Source of the DNA: Brachypterus glaber
Lineage: Eukaryota > Arthropoda > Insecta > Coleoptera > Kateretidae
Direction: 5' to 3'
Length of the DNA stretch: 64,000 nt
Assembly: GCA_958510825.1 (NCBI GenBank)
Contig: OY294052.1
Location: forward strand, 2,749,816-2,813,815
The notes under the pieces were generated by a model, which ran no database searches, was not told where the DNA came from, and was given only the letters and a program-made list of their open reading frames with translations. Shown in pieces: positions 21,871-34,048 of this stretch (the first letter of the stretch is position 1; every line of letters begins with the position of its first letter). The position numbers and the translations under genes are program-made.

Positions 21871-22074
21871 TTTGTTAAAATTAGACTAAAATAGCGTTAG
21901 GGAAGCTTTAAAAGGAACTATAAAACAGTATAAAGCAGTATTGTCCGACCGGACGGCTAAAGGGTATTACGGCCATATGTTGCAAGACAAAGTGTATTGT
22001 ATATTCCATTATTACGGACATGTTTTATAGTAAAAGGGGCTCTTTCGCAAAGCGGTGACGGCAGAGCCGGACCA
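21871..22074. other. No gene seen
   Basis: A 143-codon minus frame (21957-22388) spans several different repeat pieces (this stretch, the X fragment and the hairpin), so it is not a gene. Confidence 0.5.
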
Positions 22075-22150
22075 CTATGGGTCATTATCAAATGTGGTTT
22101 AACAAAAATAAAAAATATAACGGTAGTTTTTTGGAATTTTATAGGAGTAA
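22075..22150 (+). repeat. Element X 3'-end fragment, copy 1
   Basis: 'GGGTCATTATCAAATGTGG...TTTTTTGGAATTTTAT' matches 55160-55280 (+) and 23290-23340 (-). In the other two copies this stretch reads as the last codons of an open frame (SLSNMVKQK, stop). Confidence 0.65.
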
Positions 22151-22159
22151 AATAATATA

Positions 22160-22268
22160 TTTTATAACTAGTATGAAATAGACAATAATCCGCGCAAGCG
22201 GAAAGTTTGTCATACGAGCCGGCAAGCGAGTATGACACTCCCGCGAGCGTGGAGTGATTATTCCATAC
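22160..22268. repeat. Three-armed (cloverleaf-like) GC-tipped palindrome
   Basis: An outer stem AATAAT (22184-22189) with ATTATT (22257-22262) encloses three hairpins: CCGC-GCAA-GCGG (22190-22201), GTCATAC...GTATGAC (22209-22236, tip GAGCCGGCAAGCGA), and CACTC...GAGTG (22236-22256, tip CCGCGAGCGTG). The GC-rich tips are unusual for this DNA and match the style of the other hairpins listed here. Confidence 0.75.
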
Positions 22269-22565
22269 GTGTTGTAGACTATACTTTTTCTTCGACTGCA
22301 AATATGAAACACTGTATGGCTTTAAACTGCGGACAAGGTTAAAAACAATGTTTTTTTGTGACTCGACATTGTAAATGCAACAAAACACATATTTTTAAAT
22401 AAAGCAATTAATGTTATTTAATAATTTTATCAAATCAGTAGTTAAAAAAGATTTTTATTTAATTTTAACACATATTTACAAATTATAATGCAAAAATTGA
22501 AGGTTATGTCAGATTGTTGTGACATATATCAGATTTAAATATTTACCAATAGATGGTGCAGTTTT

Positions 22566-22853
22566 GATTTTTTGAACTAATTTGATAAAAAACTGGTCAA
22601 ATATTAAGATAAACTAATACATTTTATGTAATTTTAACGCAAAATTTTAAATTGCATTAAATTATTCAATATATATATATTTGCTAATTTTGCTACAGTT
22701 TTCTTTAATTTTATAAACAAAAGATGGCAATACATGGGCTCATTCTAACACTTGATACGAAATATTCATACCATATCTAGAGCTAGAATGGATTCATTCT
22801 GTGTTTGAAAATTGTGTGTATATGCTTACATTCTAAAGCAGTCGTAGAAAAAA
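22566..22853 (+). repeat. Dispersed repeat R1, copy B
   Basis: Direct copy of 11767-12065 with scattered substitutions and a shortened ATATAT segment. It runs straight into element X sequence at 22853. Confidence 0.8.
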
Positions 22854-23340
22854 AGCATTCTTAGATTTATATGTATTTAAACACTTTAGCAAATCGCAGC
22901 ATAAATAAAAAAGTAATAGAAAATTGTTGCAAATATAAATAAATATGATAACGGAGAACTCGATTTATGTTGGACCAATGTGATTTTCTAGTGAATGATA
23001 CAATGTTACTCACCTCTGAATTTTAAGACACTCACTGCCCAACGATCAGATTGCAATTAGAGTCTTCCAGATCAGTTTGCCATATAAATGGAAATGAAGC
23101 GCTCTATGTGTTTAATTATCACTAGAAAGGATGTTACAACATTTTTCATATACTCCGTGATCAAATATTTAGTTAAAAATAAAAACACTAGAGAGCTTCA
23201 TTTGCATTTATATGGCAAACTGATCTGGAAGACTCGGGTGGAAATCTGATCGTTAAGCAGTGAGTGTCTTAAAATGTAGAGGTGAGTAAAATTCACCTTT
23301 ATATTCTTCATTTTTGCTTAACCATATTTGATAATGACCC
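22850..23340 (-). mobile_element. Element X, minus-strand copy interrupted by a foldback
   Basis: 22850-23005 matches 55293-55455 ('GCAGCATAAATAAAAAAGTAA', 'ATGATAACGGAGAAC'). 23290-23340 carries the minus-strand frame end SLSNMVKQK-stop, with a synonymous AAG/AAA difference from 55166-55192. The foldback at 23006-23289 sits between the two parts, so it inserted into X. Confidence 0.65.
23006..23289. mobile_element. 284-bp foldback MITE (TTACTCACC ends)
   Basis: Left arm TTACTCACCTCTGAATTTTA and onward through 'ATCAGTTTGCCATATAAATG' is mirrored in the right arm ending GGTGAGTAA; arms are about 105 bp. The loop holds 'ATATACTCCGTGATCAAATA'. A copy lacking its right arm is at 55955-56140. No clear duplication flanks it. 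Confidence 0.82.
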
Positions 23341-25074
23341 CTATAAGGCAATAAAACCAGTAATTAATTAAACATCTAGGTCAACTGACTAAACAAAAGC
23401 ATTTTTAGTTCGATATTTTATTATTTAATATACATATCAGTCAGTGGATTCATTAATCAAACTATTTTTGAAGCGGAGAGAATTATTTTAAGTTGAAAAC
23501 AGGCGCCAATAATAAAAACACATGGGTATTTTCACACTACAGGTCAAATACAAAGAAAAAAAAACAAAGCTTTTTCTTATAATGATTTAATGTAAAGGTG
23601 TCTATGCAGTAATTAAATAAATATAATCATAAATTAAACTTCAGTCAAGGAAAAGCGTTTTCTAAGGAGCTTGGTCTGATTAATAAGACCTGTAGGTGGT
23701 AATCGACGTTTATATTACTTTTAATGAAACAAAATAAAAAAAGTTATTTATTTAGTAATTAAATAACTCGCCATACACAACAAATGTATCGTATATATTT
23801 TGTATTTGTACTTATAAGTGAAGGTAAATTAATTATTTTAATAACGTTAATTTGCAAACATTAATTAAAATTAATGGCCATATATTTGCGTGTTGTTTAA
23901 TTATGTATAATATATTTGCGTTAACGAAGAAACATTACGATTTTGCCACAAAATTTAAATGCAGATTAAAGATAATATTATGTTTACAGGTCTCTGAATG
24001 AATTGACATTAAACTTTATTTAGGGACCCTAGACTTATACATTCAGAATTCTTTTGTTATAATATCACATCAGGGATGAAGGGATGGGGGATAGTTTGTA
24101 AAATCCACTTTCCAGTTGGATGTGGAGTTATGGAGTATTGTAGCACAACGGTGGTGGTAAACTAACGTTTGGACCAACCTGAACAGCTTAAAATCAAATC
24201 CACGAGTAGATTTTTTTCCGTGTGGTCCTACCACTTTTTATAATTTACTTCTTGATACTCCGGATTACGTCTAACACTGTAAGTTTTGCAGATTCTTGAA
24301 GCGGTTTAAAGCCATTATGAAAAATTTTCGAAAGTTTTGGTGAGACCATTAGGTTTTCTCTATTTAAAAACTTTTATTGGAAGGCGAACCGTAAACCATG
24401 AAATTAAGTTTGGTTGCTATAAAGTTTTTTGTTAATTCCCGAAAGTTGGATCGAGTGCAATCTTTCCCCTCTTGCTCTCACCGGTTCAATTTTACCTCCA
24501 TTTTTTACAGTGTAAACCTTATTCAAGACAACCGTGTAAATATTTTTGATCTGTTAAGAATTGCGTACTCTTCAAATAAGTCAACTAAGTGATTGATTTA
24601 AATTTGAAGATTTTCATGGAAAGAGATATTTTCCAAAGGAAAATTTACGTCTCGTCTCGTGAATCTGCTGACACACGTGGTTTGGAAATGCTTCAATAAA
24701 CATTTTCAAGCCTCAAGCACGAAAATTGTTTTTCAGTGAGCTAATTTGATATTTACGTTGATGATATGGAACGCGATATCATTTCCTGAGGGAAAATACT
24801 TAACCCTATATTGCACCTTGTTCCCATTTGGAAACACTGGGTATTAAGACCCCGGAATTCTTTAATAATCAAAATACAAACTTTAGCTGCACCTAGTTTT
24901 TACTTGGGAATACTGGTCTTCAAGTTGGATTATCTGTTGATAGATGGCAGTATCTACTATTGCCGGTAAATATTCAAACAGCTGATCCTGTCACGATTTT
25001 ACCTATATTTACTGGAATTAAACATGCTGAGATTTTAGTAAAAGTACGGTTAAAATGAGTTATTCTGAATGACT
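23341..25074. other. No gene seen
   Basis: AT-rich. The 64-codon frame at 24398-24592 matches nothing I know. Confidence 0.5.
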
Positions 25075-25095
25075 GGGATTTTTTTTCACAATGCA

Positions 25096-25690
25096 TGCAA
25101 TACAATACAATACAATATAAGTGGGGTTGTGAGGTAAGATACTGCCTTTCAAAGCACTGCGACCAATGAGATCTATTGTGAATCCCCTTTACAAGTTAGC
25201 CCACATCAAACTTTAGGCTTCCAAAGAAGCCTAAGAGTTTTTTGGGGGCTACTTGGAATATATCTGCAAGTCTTGGGTATACCTGTTCTAGATACTGTAG
25301 CCTTGTGCGTGCAATGGCTTCGCAGAAGCACATAATGTGATCGGCCGTTTCTGGTGCTTTTGAGCAAAGACGGAATGTGTCGATTTCAGATTTTCCCATT
25401 TTTTTAAGATGAAATCTTAATGGGCAGTTTCCGGTTAACAGCCCTGTCTTTAGGTCCGTCTTGCTGAGATCGAGTATCTTTCTTGTTCGATCAGGTTCAT
25501 ATTTTATGAATATTTTGGCCTGTCTTAAGTTTTGGTCTTTCCAATATCAAGTTTTGATTTTGGTTTCCCATTCCTTAATTGCCTCTACCTGATGGCTTTT
25601 GTTAAAGCCACGGAAAGGTTGAGGGCCAATAAATTGAGTGCATGCTCCCTCTCTCTCAACATCCTCGTGTCCTGGCAATTTTGCGAGATT
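25096..25690 (-). pseudogene. 5'-truncated non-LTR retrotransposon (RNase H/C-terminal end)
   Basis: Minus-strand frame from about 25688 to the TAA at 25196-25198, about 164 codons, broken by one TGA at 25547-25549. It begins at the tail of an RNase H domain ('LPGHEDVEREGACTQF'), continues with 'RTRKILDLSKTDLKTGLLTG', and has the Cys/His-type end 'CSKAPETADHIMCFCEA' and 'RTRLQYL'. That order is typical of I/Jockey-group LINE polyproteins with RNase H; the exact clade is uncertain. The 3' UTR follows to a tandem TTGTA-type tail (about 25102-25121). The copy is dead on arrival: no reverse transcriptase or endonuclease is present. Confidence 0.85.
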
Positions 25691-26809
25691 TTATGATTTG
25701 GCATATAAATTTACATATTTTTTTTAGTGTACTGCCTTGCTAATCATAATTTTATGGCACGTAATAAATTATGATTATAGTCGACAAGTTTAAGCCTAAT
25801 ATCGCTAACACAACTATTTTATAATTATAATTACGTTTAAATACCAAAAGTAATCCATTAGTTCTAATACCAACCACTACAGCATTATTAGTCTAAAGCG
25901 AAGTATCATCCTTCCTAGAAGTTTTGTAATAAGTTTTAGACATTCTTAGAACATGCATGTATAAAACTTCCATGCACGGAGATTTTAAAATAGCCCAAGT
26001 AATTTTAAGGGACAAAAAATGTAAATAAAGCTCCTATAAACATATCGTCGTATGGGAACAACAAGGTTTCAACTGTATAAATTATAGATTTGAGTTTTGA
26101 TCAATCAAAACTTTAAAATCATGAAACTTACCTTAAATTTCATAATTGAGCTGTGCATTATGCTGGGATGGGCTTAGATTAGGATAAATTAGTACCTATA
26201 ATACACATTTTGTTGATATTTTAAATATTATCTAAAATAAATAATCAGTTGGAACTTTGATAACCCAAAAATCTATAAAAAGTAGTAGTACAACAGTGTT
26301 CTAACTGAGTTAAAACCGTTTTGCATTAAACACATGTTTTTTGGCTGTTTGTTTTAATAATTTGTACATAAATGAAATATTTTGCATAAATTATTATTAA
26401 TTATTATTAAAATTGATAATTAATAGTTGTTTCGCACAAGTATACTTCATCAACCTCCATAATTTTGGTAAAAATGACAGGCCAAACTATTTATGCATTA
26501 GTGATATCGATGTGACTTAAGTTAATTTTCATTAACGGAGTACCTGATTTTTAAGTAATAAATTCAAATTAAACTTTATTCAGTTAGAACTTTGTTGCAC
26601 TAAAAAAGCTTAAAAAATGCAGATAGAACATGGTTTTATTGTATATAAAATGGACTATTTGCATAATATTTTTATTTTTTAAGTACAGGAAAAAAAGTAA
26701 TAAAAAGCTATATTCAAAAATGCAAAAAAGTGAAAACCTGAAAAAATGTTAGTTGAAACCTTGTTGTTCTGATAAAACGATATGTCTAAAAATAGGTTGT
26801 ATCCAAAGC
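25691..26809. other. No gene seen
   Basis: AT-rich sequence with no supported frame or repeat. Confidence 0.5.
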
Positions 26810-26811
26810 TA

Positions 26812-26998
26812 CACTCTAAAAAAACTTCCTATAAGTGTATGGTAATTTTTCAATAACACGGTATGGAAAAATTAATTATTTTTATAGCATATGCGTGTAA
26901 ATGTTGTTAAGTTTTCGATTAAGGTATAGAAATTTTACTATACTGACGACAGTTGTACATACATATGTATGGTATATTTTCCATTATTTTTTACAGTG
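26812..26998. mobile_element. Small MITE, CACTC/CAGTG ends
   Basis: Left CACTCTAAAAAAACTTCC and right CCATTATTTTTTACAGTG are imperfect inverted ends; TA precedes the left end. 187 bp, no frame. Confidence 0.5.
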
Positions 26999-27045
26999 TT
27001 TCTCAAAATAAGAAATTTTATGTTAGCTTACTTACAGCAGCCTGC

Positions 27046-27076
27046 TAGAAGAAAAAGTAACTTTTTCTAGCTTCAA
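27046..27076. repeat. Palindrome GCTAGAAGAAAAAGTTACTTTTTCTAGC-type
   Basis: CTAGAAGAAAAAGT with ACTTTTTCTAG, almost perfectly self-complementary (a GAA insert in the left arm). Confidence 0.6.
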
Positions 27077-28022
27077 GGATGTCATATCGTAAAAGCAATT
27101 ACAAAAGACCTATATAGGTGCAGCTATACTAATTATTCTTGTTTTTCAAAAATGATTCGTTATTGGCACATAATGTGACCATTTTAACAAAATTTTAAAT
27201 TCAGGAGGCATTTCTATTCGGGTTTACTTGCGCCAAAGCTGTTTATTTATTTGAAACTTACAAAGCCGCTTTTCTACATCAAAAGAAAGATAAAAGAAGG
27301 ATTTCTCTTAGTCCCAGCTATCACAGCCAATGTTAACGTAAGTACTTGCACGGAAAATATAAACCCCGTATTTTTGCCTTAGTGGTGTATAACATACAGT
27401 GTATTATTATTTAGAATACATTTTTAGTTTAAATTAACTTTTATTTTACGTCTTAAAAATAATTATAAAAGAATGTGTTTAAAAAGTGAGTTTGTTTTTA
27501 CTATAATTTTCAATTTTCCCGAAGGCGCAGTATCTCTAGATGTACGGTACTTTTAACGCTTTCTGTTTATGATCCTTATGGAATAAAGGGTCAATAAAAT
27601 AAATAGTAAGTGTTTAAAAAACACATTTTTGAAAAAGGAAAGCATATCTTGTTTTAGCTTGGCAGGGTTGAATAGTCTTTCGCTCTTGAAGACTTGTTTT
27701 AAGAAGTATTTTCTAGTTCTTCTACTTTTTGAAGCATTAGCTCTAACGGGCCAATCTATACAGGGAATGGTTTCAAATTGTTTTCAATATACAATAAGGA
27801 AAAGAGGATCACGGTCATGATGTTTTCCGTTTGTTTCTTTATTCAAATCAAATTACAATAAAGTTGCTCTTTAAAAAGCTTTGAAACTCGCAAAAAAAAC
27901 AACTATAAATGTATTTTCTTTTATGTACTTTCTTTAAAGTCAAAGTTCAAAGGTTCGTTTTTCAAAAATTGGTATTTAAAACTAAGTTTTAAGTGAAAGT
28001 TAGCAGAATTGCATTCTTGGAC
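27077..28022. other. No gene seen
   Basis: A 63-codon frame (27629-27820) is leucine-rich but unrecognised, and I do not call it. Confidence 0.5.
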
Positions 28023-28135
28023 TGCATTACATATTGAACGATATATAACACATATAATACATATTTATTTATTTATTTATTAACGGGAAAACCCCACTAC
28101 ATATTAAACGATATATAATACATATAATTTAGGTA
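28023..28135. repeat. Direct repeat separated by (TTTA)n
   Basis: 'TACATATTGAACGATATATAA' (about 28029) recurs as 'TACATATTAAACGATATATAA' (about 28100). Between them are a (TTTA)4 tract and GGGAAAACCCC. Confidence 0.7.
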
Positions 28136-28286
28136 GGCCAATTGTTGCCATGTTCCTAATATTTCTACCCCCTCTTAAACTTGTTAGTTCGTCCTCTGCG
28201 TCATAGATGGCACTGTTAGTATATCTGTTATATCGACAAGATGCCTGTAAATATTATGTATCTGTATCCAGTTGATAATGGCGTAC

Positions 28287-28834
28287 CAAAGAACTTTTAT
28301 CTCAAGAAGGAACATGATGAAATCTACCGTATGCTTTGTTTGAAGGCGTGAACCAACTACGGTGATGGGCTGGTGGGGAGTGACTATTGTTTACACTTAG
28401 TACGCGTAAAGAGAGAGAAAGAATGTGTAAACTCACAGTCTAATGTCGTAAAATGACTGACAGGCGTACAGTGTTGCCGATTGGAAACATATACTTTAGA
28501 TATTTTATTGTTTATTTTAAGAAACATTAGTTCTGTATGAGTTTTATATGAACTAGTAGTTTAGTTTTAATAGATTTAAATATACTATATTATAAAACAT
28601 AATTATAGTATACACAATAAAGTTTTTTACATTTTTAATTTAAGTATAATGATTTGAATTCATGATAAGGTGGAAACTACGCAACATCGCTACTAGGTAG
28701 CCTGAAAGTCGACTAGCGACATCTAAATTTTACACCACAAAGCTGATCGCGTTTCTGTTAGTAAATAAACAAACAAAAAGATGACACCTTCATAAACATT
28801 GGCCTGAAATTACTTTTTGAGGTAAAGTTCTTTG
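28287..28834. mobile_element. hAT-like MITE, copy 2 (inverted to copy 1)
   Basis: Ends CAAAGAACTTTTATCTCAAG and TGAGGTAAAGTTCTTTG. It is the reverse complement of 6503-7037 over its full length, including the marker 'TAGCGACATCTA' and the AGAGAGAAAGAATGTGTAAA stretch. No matching flanking duplication, so the flanks are older or rearranged. Confidence 0.82.
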
Positions 28835-29009
28835 ATTAAAAACAGTTTTACCTGTATTTGCTATTTCACGCCAAATTTTGTGGTACATACCGTATTTAAA
28901 ATCCCCAAAACGGAAGGAATCAGGACTCATTTAATTATAACCTAACGACCCTTTATGGTGCCAATTTTCTAGTTTGGCATAGAAACCCACATTAAGGGGA
29001 TCAAGAGTA

Positions 29010-29025
29010 GGGGGGGGGGGGGGGG
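29010..29025 (+). repeat. Poly-G tract (16 G)
   Basis: Sixteen consecutive G in a very AT-rich neighbourhood. It can form a G-quadruplex in principle and is also prone to sequencing error. Confidence 0.9.
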
Positions 29026-29219
29026 TGGTCCGAGGTGATCCGGATGGCCATCGGACCATTAAGATAGTGGATAACATAAAGCCCGGTGGTGTGGAAACAA
29101 ATTTTATTGCGACTTCAATATAACCCAATTCTTTAAAAAAAAACTTAATTATTTGGAGCACTGCGAACATTTTAAGACTAAACTTAAAAAAATCGATGAT
29201 AAATATTCTAAAAAGGCGC

Positions 29220-29243
29220 TTTAAAAGTACCGGTACTTTTAAA
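29220..29243. repeat. Perfect 24-bp palindrome
   Basis: TTTAAAAGTACC followed by its exact complement GGTACTTTTAAA. Confidence 0.85.
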
Positions 29244-29308
29244 AAATCACTCATTTTTTGACTTAAAATCCGATATCTAATAAATAATGTTTAAATCTCA
29301 TATTTTTT

Positions 29309-29394
29309 TCTTACAATACAATACAATACAATACAATAAAATATAAGTAGGGTTGTGAGGCATGGTACTGCCTTTCAAATCACTGCGACCAATG
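29309..29394 (-). mobile_element. LINE 3'-end fragment, same family as 25096-25690
   Basis: Minus strand: 'TGGTCGCAGTGATTTGAAAG', then CTCACAACCCTACTTATATT, then a tandem TTGTA tail. It matches the 3' UTR and tail of the 25.1-kb copy. A very short 5'-truncated insertion. Confidence 0.85.
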
Positions 29395-30151
29395 AGTCTT
29401 AAGTTTTGGTATTTTTTTCTTAAAACAAATCGTTTTTTCTCAAAAACGCATCGATGGATTTTATCATTTTTTTTTTAATGATCGTAGTATTCTATCTAAT
29501 CGAGTTTTAAACAAAAAATGTGTTGTTTTGAAGTCGCATTAAAACTGGTTTCCGAACCACCGTGAGTGGATAACATAAAGAATGATAAAGAGTGCACGCG
29601 CTGTGCCTTGTCAGGTGAATTAGCAGCGTAAATTATGAGGCGCTCAGCTCTGCCCGGACATTGAACGATTACCCCGGAAATCTGATAAAATTATTTTTAC
29701 TGACAGTTTTTCTGGATTTTGCTTTTATAGTCTAAGAGCTGGTGAATATTTTCAACAAGTTATTTGCTCCCGGCTGAATTATTCATATGTGTTCACCCGT
29801 CACATTCACATTTTTCTGTAAGGAGTGTTTTAAAATGCATGTAGTTTCCTATTTATTTATTTATAGTTTAGCATATGCAGAAGTTACGATTTTTATCTTT
29901 TAGCAAGTGAATTTTACTAATAATCTTTGTTTAACAAGCAAAAACGTGAAAATTTTTTTGCATAATACCTGATAAATATTTCATATATTATAATAATACA
30001 ATAAATTAAATTATTTTACGGGCCAAAGAATAAAAACAGTCCTTTAAAAGTTGCTGTACCATATTTTAGATCTAAATCGTTGAAAAAGTACTATTTATAT
30101 AAAAAGTTATTTTATAAATTCTCATTTATTCAAAAATTTAGATTTTTCTTA
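29395..30151. other. No gene; one shared dispersed segment
   Basis: 'GTCTAAGAGCTGGTGAATATT' and the next 50 bp (about 29730-29790) recur at 50290-50350. Confidence 0.5.
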
Positions 30152-30413
30152 TACCCTGAAAAAAAAAGGATTTCTTGAACCAAGGACACGTATCTTTCGA
30201 TATCTTTAAAGCCATATTCTCTTATTTAAAGGCTAGCATTCCTTGAACCAGTCAATGTCTTTGAATGAAGAGCACCGGTTTTGAATGAAGATCCGCGCTC
30301 TTCATTCGAGGACATTGTCTTTGGTTCAAAGAAATGAGCCTTGAAACAAGAGAATATAGATTTAAACATATCGAAAAACACGTGTCATTGGTTCAAGACA
30401 TTCTTTTTGTGTA
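30152..30413. mobile_element. Foldback MITE family K, copy 1
   Basis: TA-flanked. Left CCCTGAAAAAAAAAGGATTT, then 'CTTGAACCAAGGACACGTAT' and 'AAAGCCATATTCTCTTATTT'; the right half mirrors this down to TTTTTGTG-TA. The centre GAAGAGCACCGG / CCGCGCTCTTC is the hairpin tip. Copies: 43843-44077, 50822-50897, 52918-53149, 56182-56247, 56672-56808, 60289-60558. Confidence 0.85.
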
Positions 30414-32284
30414 TGTGTCAAAGGCACTTTTTAAAGACTAGTTTTACCCCCTTGGTGCCTAAATTATTGTGTCTAACTATAAAAATAGCCTACTAGAAAT
30501 GTAATAAATGTAGTGTACATAGGTATGACTCGATAAGTTAAAACCAAAGTTTTAGGGTTCATCTTTTGGCACCTTTTTTGAGCTTCTCCATCCAAAGAAA
30601 CCGGATCCAAAACCTGGCAATAGCCTAATTAGAATGTACTTTAAGGCATATGTAAAACTCATCCGGGAAAAAATAAATTGTTGAAAATTAATACCAGCTC
30701 TCCGACAATTATAAATGGTTTATCATACGAATAATCGTTTTTAGATTATTTAGGGTTTTTTGACAAGTAAATTCTGATTCCAATTCTAAAACTTCTTATC
30801 TACTCTTTGGAAATGTAAAAAATATCATTATCTAGAGTTGCTTTTCATTCAAGTTTAAAGTTAGCCACCTTACTAATTTTGGCGTTATTTTTCAAATTCT
30901 AACTTGATCTAAATTTCACATAACATTCACAAAAGAAAATAAAAATGTCTTGAAAGCTAAAAAATTAAATAATTTACGATATATTTCACAATTATTTCAG
31001 TTATTGGATAAAAAATTGATGAAATAAAATTAAGACTTGAAAATTTATTCAAATTTTAATTCAAATTTAATTATTCAAACGACGTAGCTTCGAAATTCTC
31101 TAATACTTGCCATTAACATTCATATTCTTTAAATAGGTAATGGATAAGCTTATCAAATTAACTTCTGTTTGAACTACCAGTGTCAAACTGACTGTATCTT
31201 ACCGCGCCACAGCTCCAAAACAAAGTAGTTTTAGGCATATGTTCATATAAACTTTTATAAAACAAATCTTTTAAAAGTTAACTAATAAAAATTTGGTAAT
31301 TCTGGACCTGACAGAAGTCATTCCAAACTGAATTCAACAAAAGAATGCCACTTTGACTCCATAGCGCTTTATTGAGGCTGAACCTTATTTCTTAATGTTT
31401 AAGGAGTACTTACTAAGAACTTTACAAATACGAATTATTTAATCTAAAACTATGCATGCTTACCAACCAGAAATGTACGCATAATACTAAATTACAAACA
31501 TCATATCATACTTAAAAGCTCTAAAATTAACGAACTATGTATACAAAAACAAAACAAAACAAAATCTAAATGTTGAGGTATCACATCACAGTGTTAGTTT
31601 CGAGCATCAAGTGTCTACCATTGAGTCTCCTCGGATGTGAGAGTCCAATTTGGACCTGATGGTCCATATTTAGATTTCGGGAATGATCGGCCACATATCG
31701 TATGACGCGACTAGTTCGACACGCTTATTAGATTGGATTAAAAAATAATTAAATATCCTTAAATATTTTATGGAAATTTGTATGGTTTTTAACATTTAGT
31801 GTTTATTTTTTCGCCCTCGAAATTTTTCATATATAATTACACAAGATGCTGAGAATTATGCGGGAGAGATTCGCTGTTTTCATGAAAATTTCCTGTCTGG
31901 AAATAATTACGACCGGGACATCGCCCATGGAGTAATTATTTCCTTTGAAAGCAAATTTGAATGAAAACTGAATTTTTCCCGATAACTCGAAGAATCATAT
32001 GTAATTCGGAAGATTATTTTTTAACGATTTATAACATGTCAAACCTACTTTTATATTTTTTTTTCATCGCAAAATTACATAAATCGTTTTATTACGTATC
32101 TTAATATTTTTACAGAAATAAACACGTGATCAGAAATATTGTTAAATGATTGGTTGACAAAAACGTTAAAAAATAATCCTTCAAATTAATTTTTCTTGAA
32201 ACGGTTAATACTACAGTATTATAATTACCAGAGTACCTTTTTTATGTATTTTGGCTTGAGAAATCATGTTCCAATAATAAAATT
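30414..32284. other. No gene seen
   Basis: Slightly less AT-rich around 31590-31740, with a GGACC...GGTCC mini-hairpin, but no supported frame. Confidence 0.5.
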
Positions 32285-32580
32285 AAAAAGATGTTACACA
32301 GAAAAAAGTTTGGAGCAAAAAACTAATAAGGCTTTCCCGTTTCGTACGCCCCTGCTTAAAATAACTACATAAAATATGAAGATGGGCCTTGTTAAGATTA
32401 GATTCCATGCCAAACTTCGTTGCTATATCTCAAAGGGTTCCTGAGTTATTAAACCGAATTATTTGGCCACACAAAGAGGCTTAGCTCCCATACGACGCAT
32501 TATTAGACATATATTTATAGAAACTTTTTTTCATATTTTCTGATGTAGAATCACCCCTTAAAGTTTTAAACACACCGTAT
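32285..32580 (-). repeat. Dispersed repeat family D, copy 3 (inverted)
   Basis: Reverse complement of the 15400-15640 segment: 'ACACAGAAAAAAGTTTGG', 'AGATGGGCCTTGTTAAG', 'AAGGGTTCCTGAGTTATTAA'. Confidence 0.7.
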
Positions 32581-33499
32581 ATGTCTAAAAATAATTGTTA
32601 ATTACAATTATGGTACTTGGCAATTCAAAAGTTAAAATCCAAGCCGTTAATGCAAAAAAATTGTAGTTTCGATTTTTTATTCCAATCTAAGGTGCCTAAC
32701 CTTAGGAACCGCCAGACCTTTCGACGCCACCAAATTGGATTTATGCATAACATTGCGCCAAAAACAGATTTAGATTGTTTTCATTTGAAATTGCACTGTT
32801 CTTAAATATATACGCCGCTTTACATTCCTTACTTGTCGTCTCTAACGTGGAATTATCGTTCCATATATTCTATTACCGCTCTGGAAACGACTGAAGGCGC
32901 ACACTTTACGTATATCATACAGGGGAATTCAAAACTAACCTCAAATTTTACTAGAAAAGAAAAACTAGTCCGACGGCATATCGGTAGATCAGTTCTAATA
33001 TATCTTGAAACTTTGATTCAGCAAGCGGCCAAAGTTTTCCTACTTACTTGCTGTGTTATTGAATTTGCCTAATTTTGAGATACAGCAGTTAAAAGTGAGG
33101 TGTCGATATCTCCATTTGCAATTAATTTTAGCCGGTGCCTTTATAGTAAATATTTTACCACAAAAAAGAATTTTTATTTTTTAATTAAGCTATAAATATA
33201 TTTTTGCACGACTGGGACTAAAACGTTATTTTACTCGCGCTTGTTCTCCACGATAGCTGTACAATTTTTCTTTGGCAATAAATTTAAAATAGCCCCTGCT
33301 GCCTGTTTCGATTGGCTGCAGCCTTATTTCATCTAAATCCGTATTTGTTATTACTGTTTCTTGAAAACCTTTGTTCTAACAGCGTGCCACATTTAAAATA
33401 CCACTATATTGATAAAAAAACAATTAAAACCGCAAACCTGTCATTTTGCGACATATTTTAATTTGAATTGTAAGTAAATATAGTTGTCGCTCGTGCAAA
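32581..33499. other. No gene seen
   Basis: The 62- and 79-codon frames at 32617-33072 look ordinary in composition but match no family I recognise. Confidence 0.45.
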
Positions 33500-33560
33500 A
33501 AATAGTGTATATACCCTTGCCTGGCTCCTCTACGGGACTAAAGGAACTAGTTTATTCCCT
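33500..33560 (+). repeat. Half of an AATAGT hairpin (family E relic)
   Basis: AATAGTGTATATACC is identical to the right-hand end of the hairpin at 44556-44699. The following 'GGGACTAAAGGAACTAG' is a degraded arm without its partner. Confidence 0.5.
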
Positions 33561-34048
33561 ATTTTGATATTTATATATTTTTTGTTACAGGTAAGCTCAA
33601 CCTATAAATCTGCATTAACGTTAAAATAAACACATGAAGTCCAGGTAAGTTTTTTTTAAGTTTATTTGAAAATTTGAATTAATTTTTTTAGTAAATGGCG
33701 TATACTCGAAAAAGTAAAATTTAGACAGTACAGTTTTTTCCTGGGGTACAGACATTGTTTCGTCACTTCTTTATGAGGATTTATATTTAATTAGCAAAAA
33801 AACAAAAAGGGTTGTAATACTATGGGATTGACACCCGACAGGTTTTTACCCTTAAAATGGCAAAAACTCTTATACTAATAAAAAGTTAGTGCCCTAGGCG
33901 CCTAAACTGCGACTTTGAAGTAGGCTTAAGAGCCTTTTAATAGGAGGGGTAACCATTTCCTTACTTTCCCAAAACAAAAGTGATTAATGGTGTTATTCTA
34001 TTTTAAGTAATTATATTTTGTTTAATTTTATATTTTGTTTAATAAGTA
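33561..34048. other. No gene seen
   Basis: AT-rich sequence; no supported element. Confidence 0.5.

Noticed and set aside
21957..22388. 143-codon minus-strand frame, the longest in the window
   Set aside because: It crosses an element X fragment and a palindrome from different sources, so it is a chance fusion.
29010..29254. 107-codon minus frame with a proline run
   Set aside because: The run of prolines comes from the poly-G tract; the rest is AT-rich and unrecognised.
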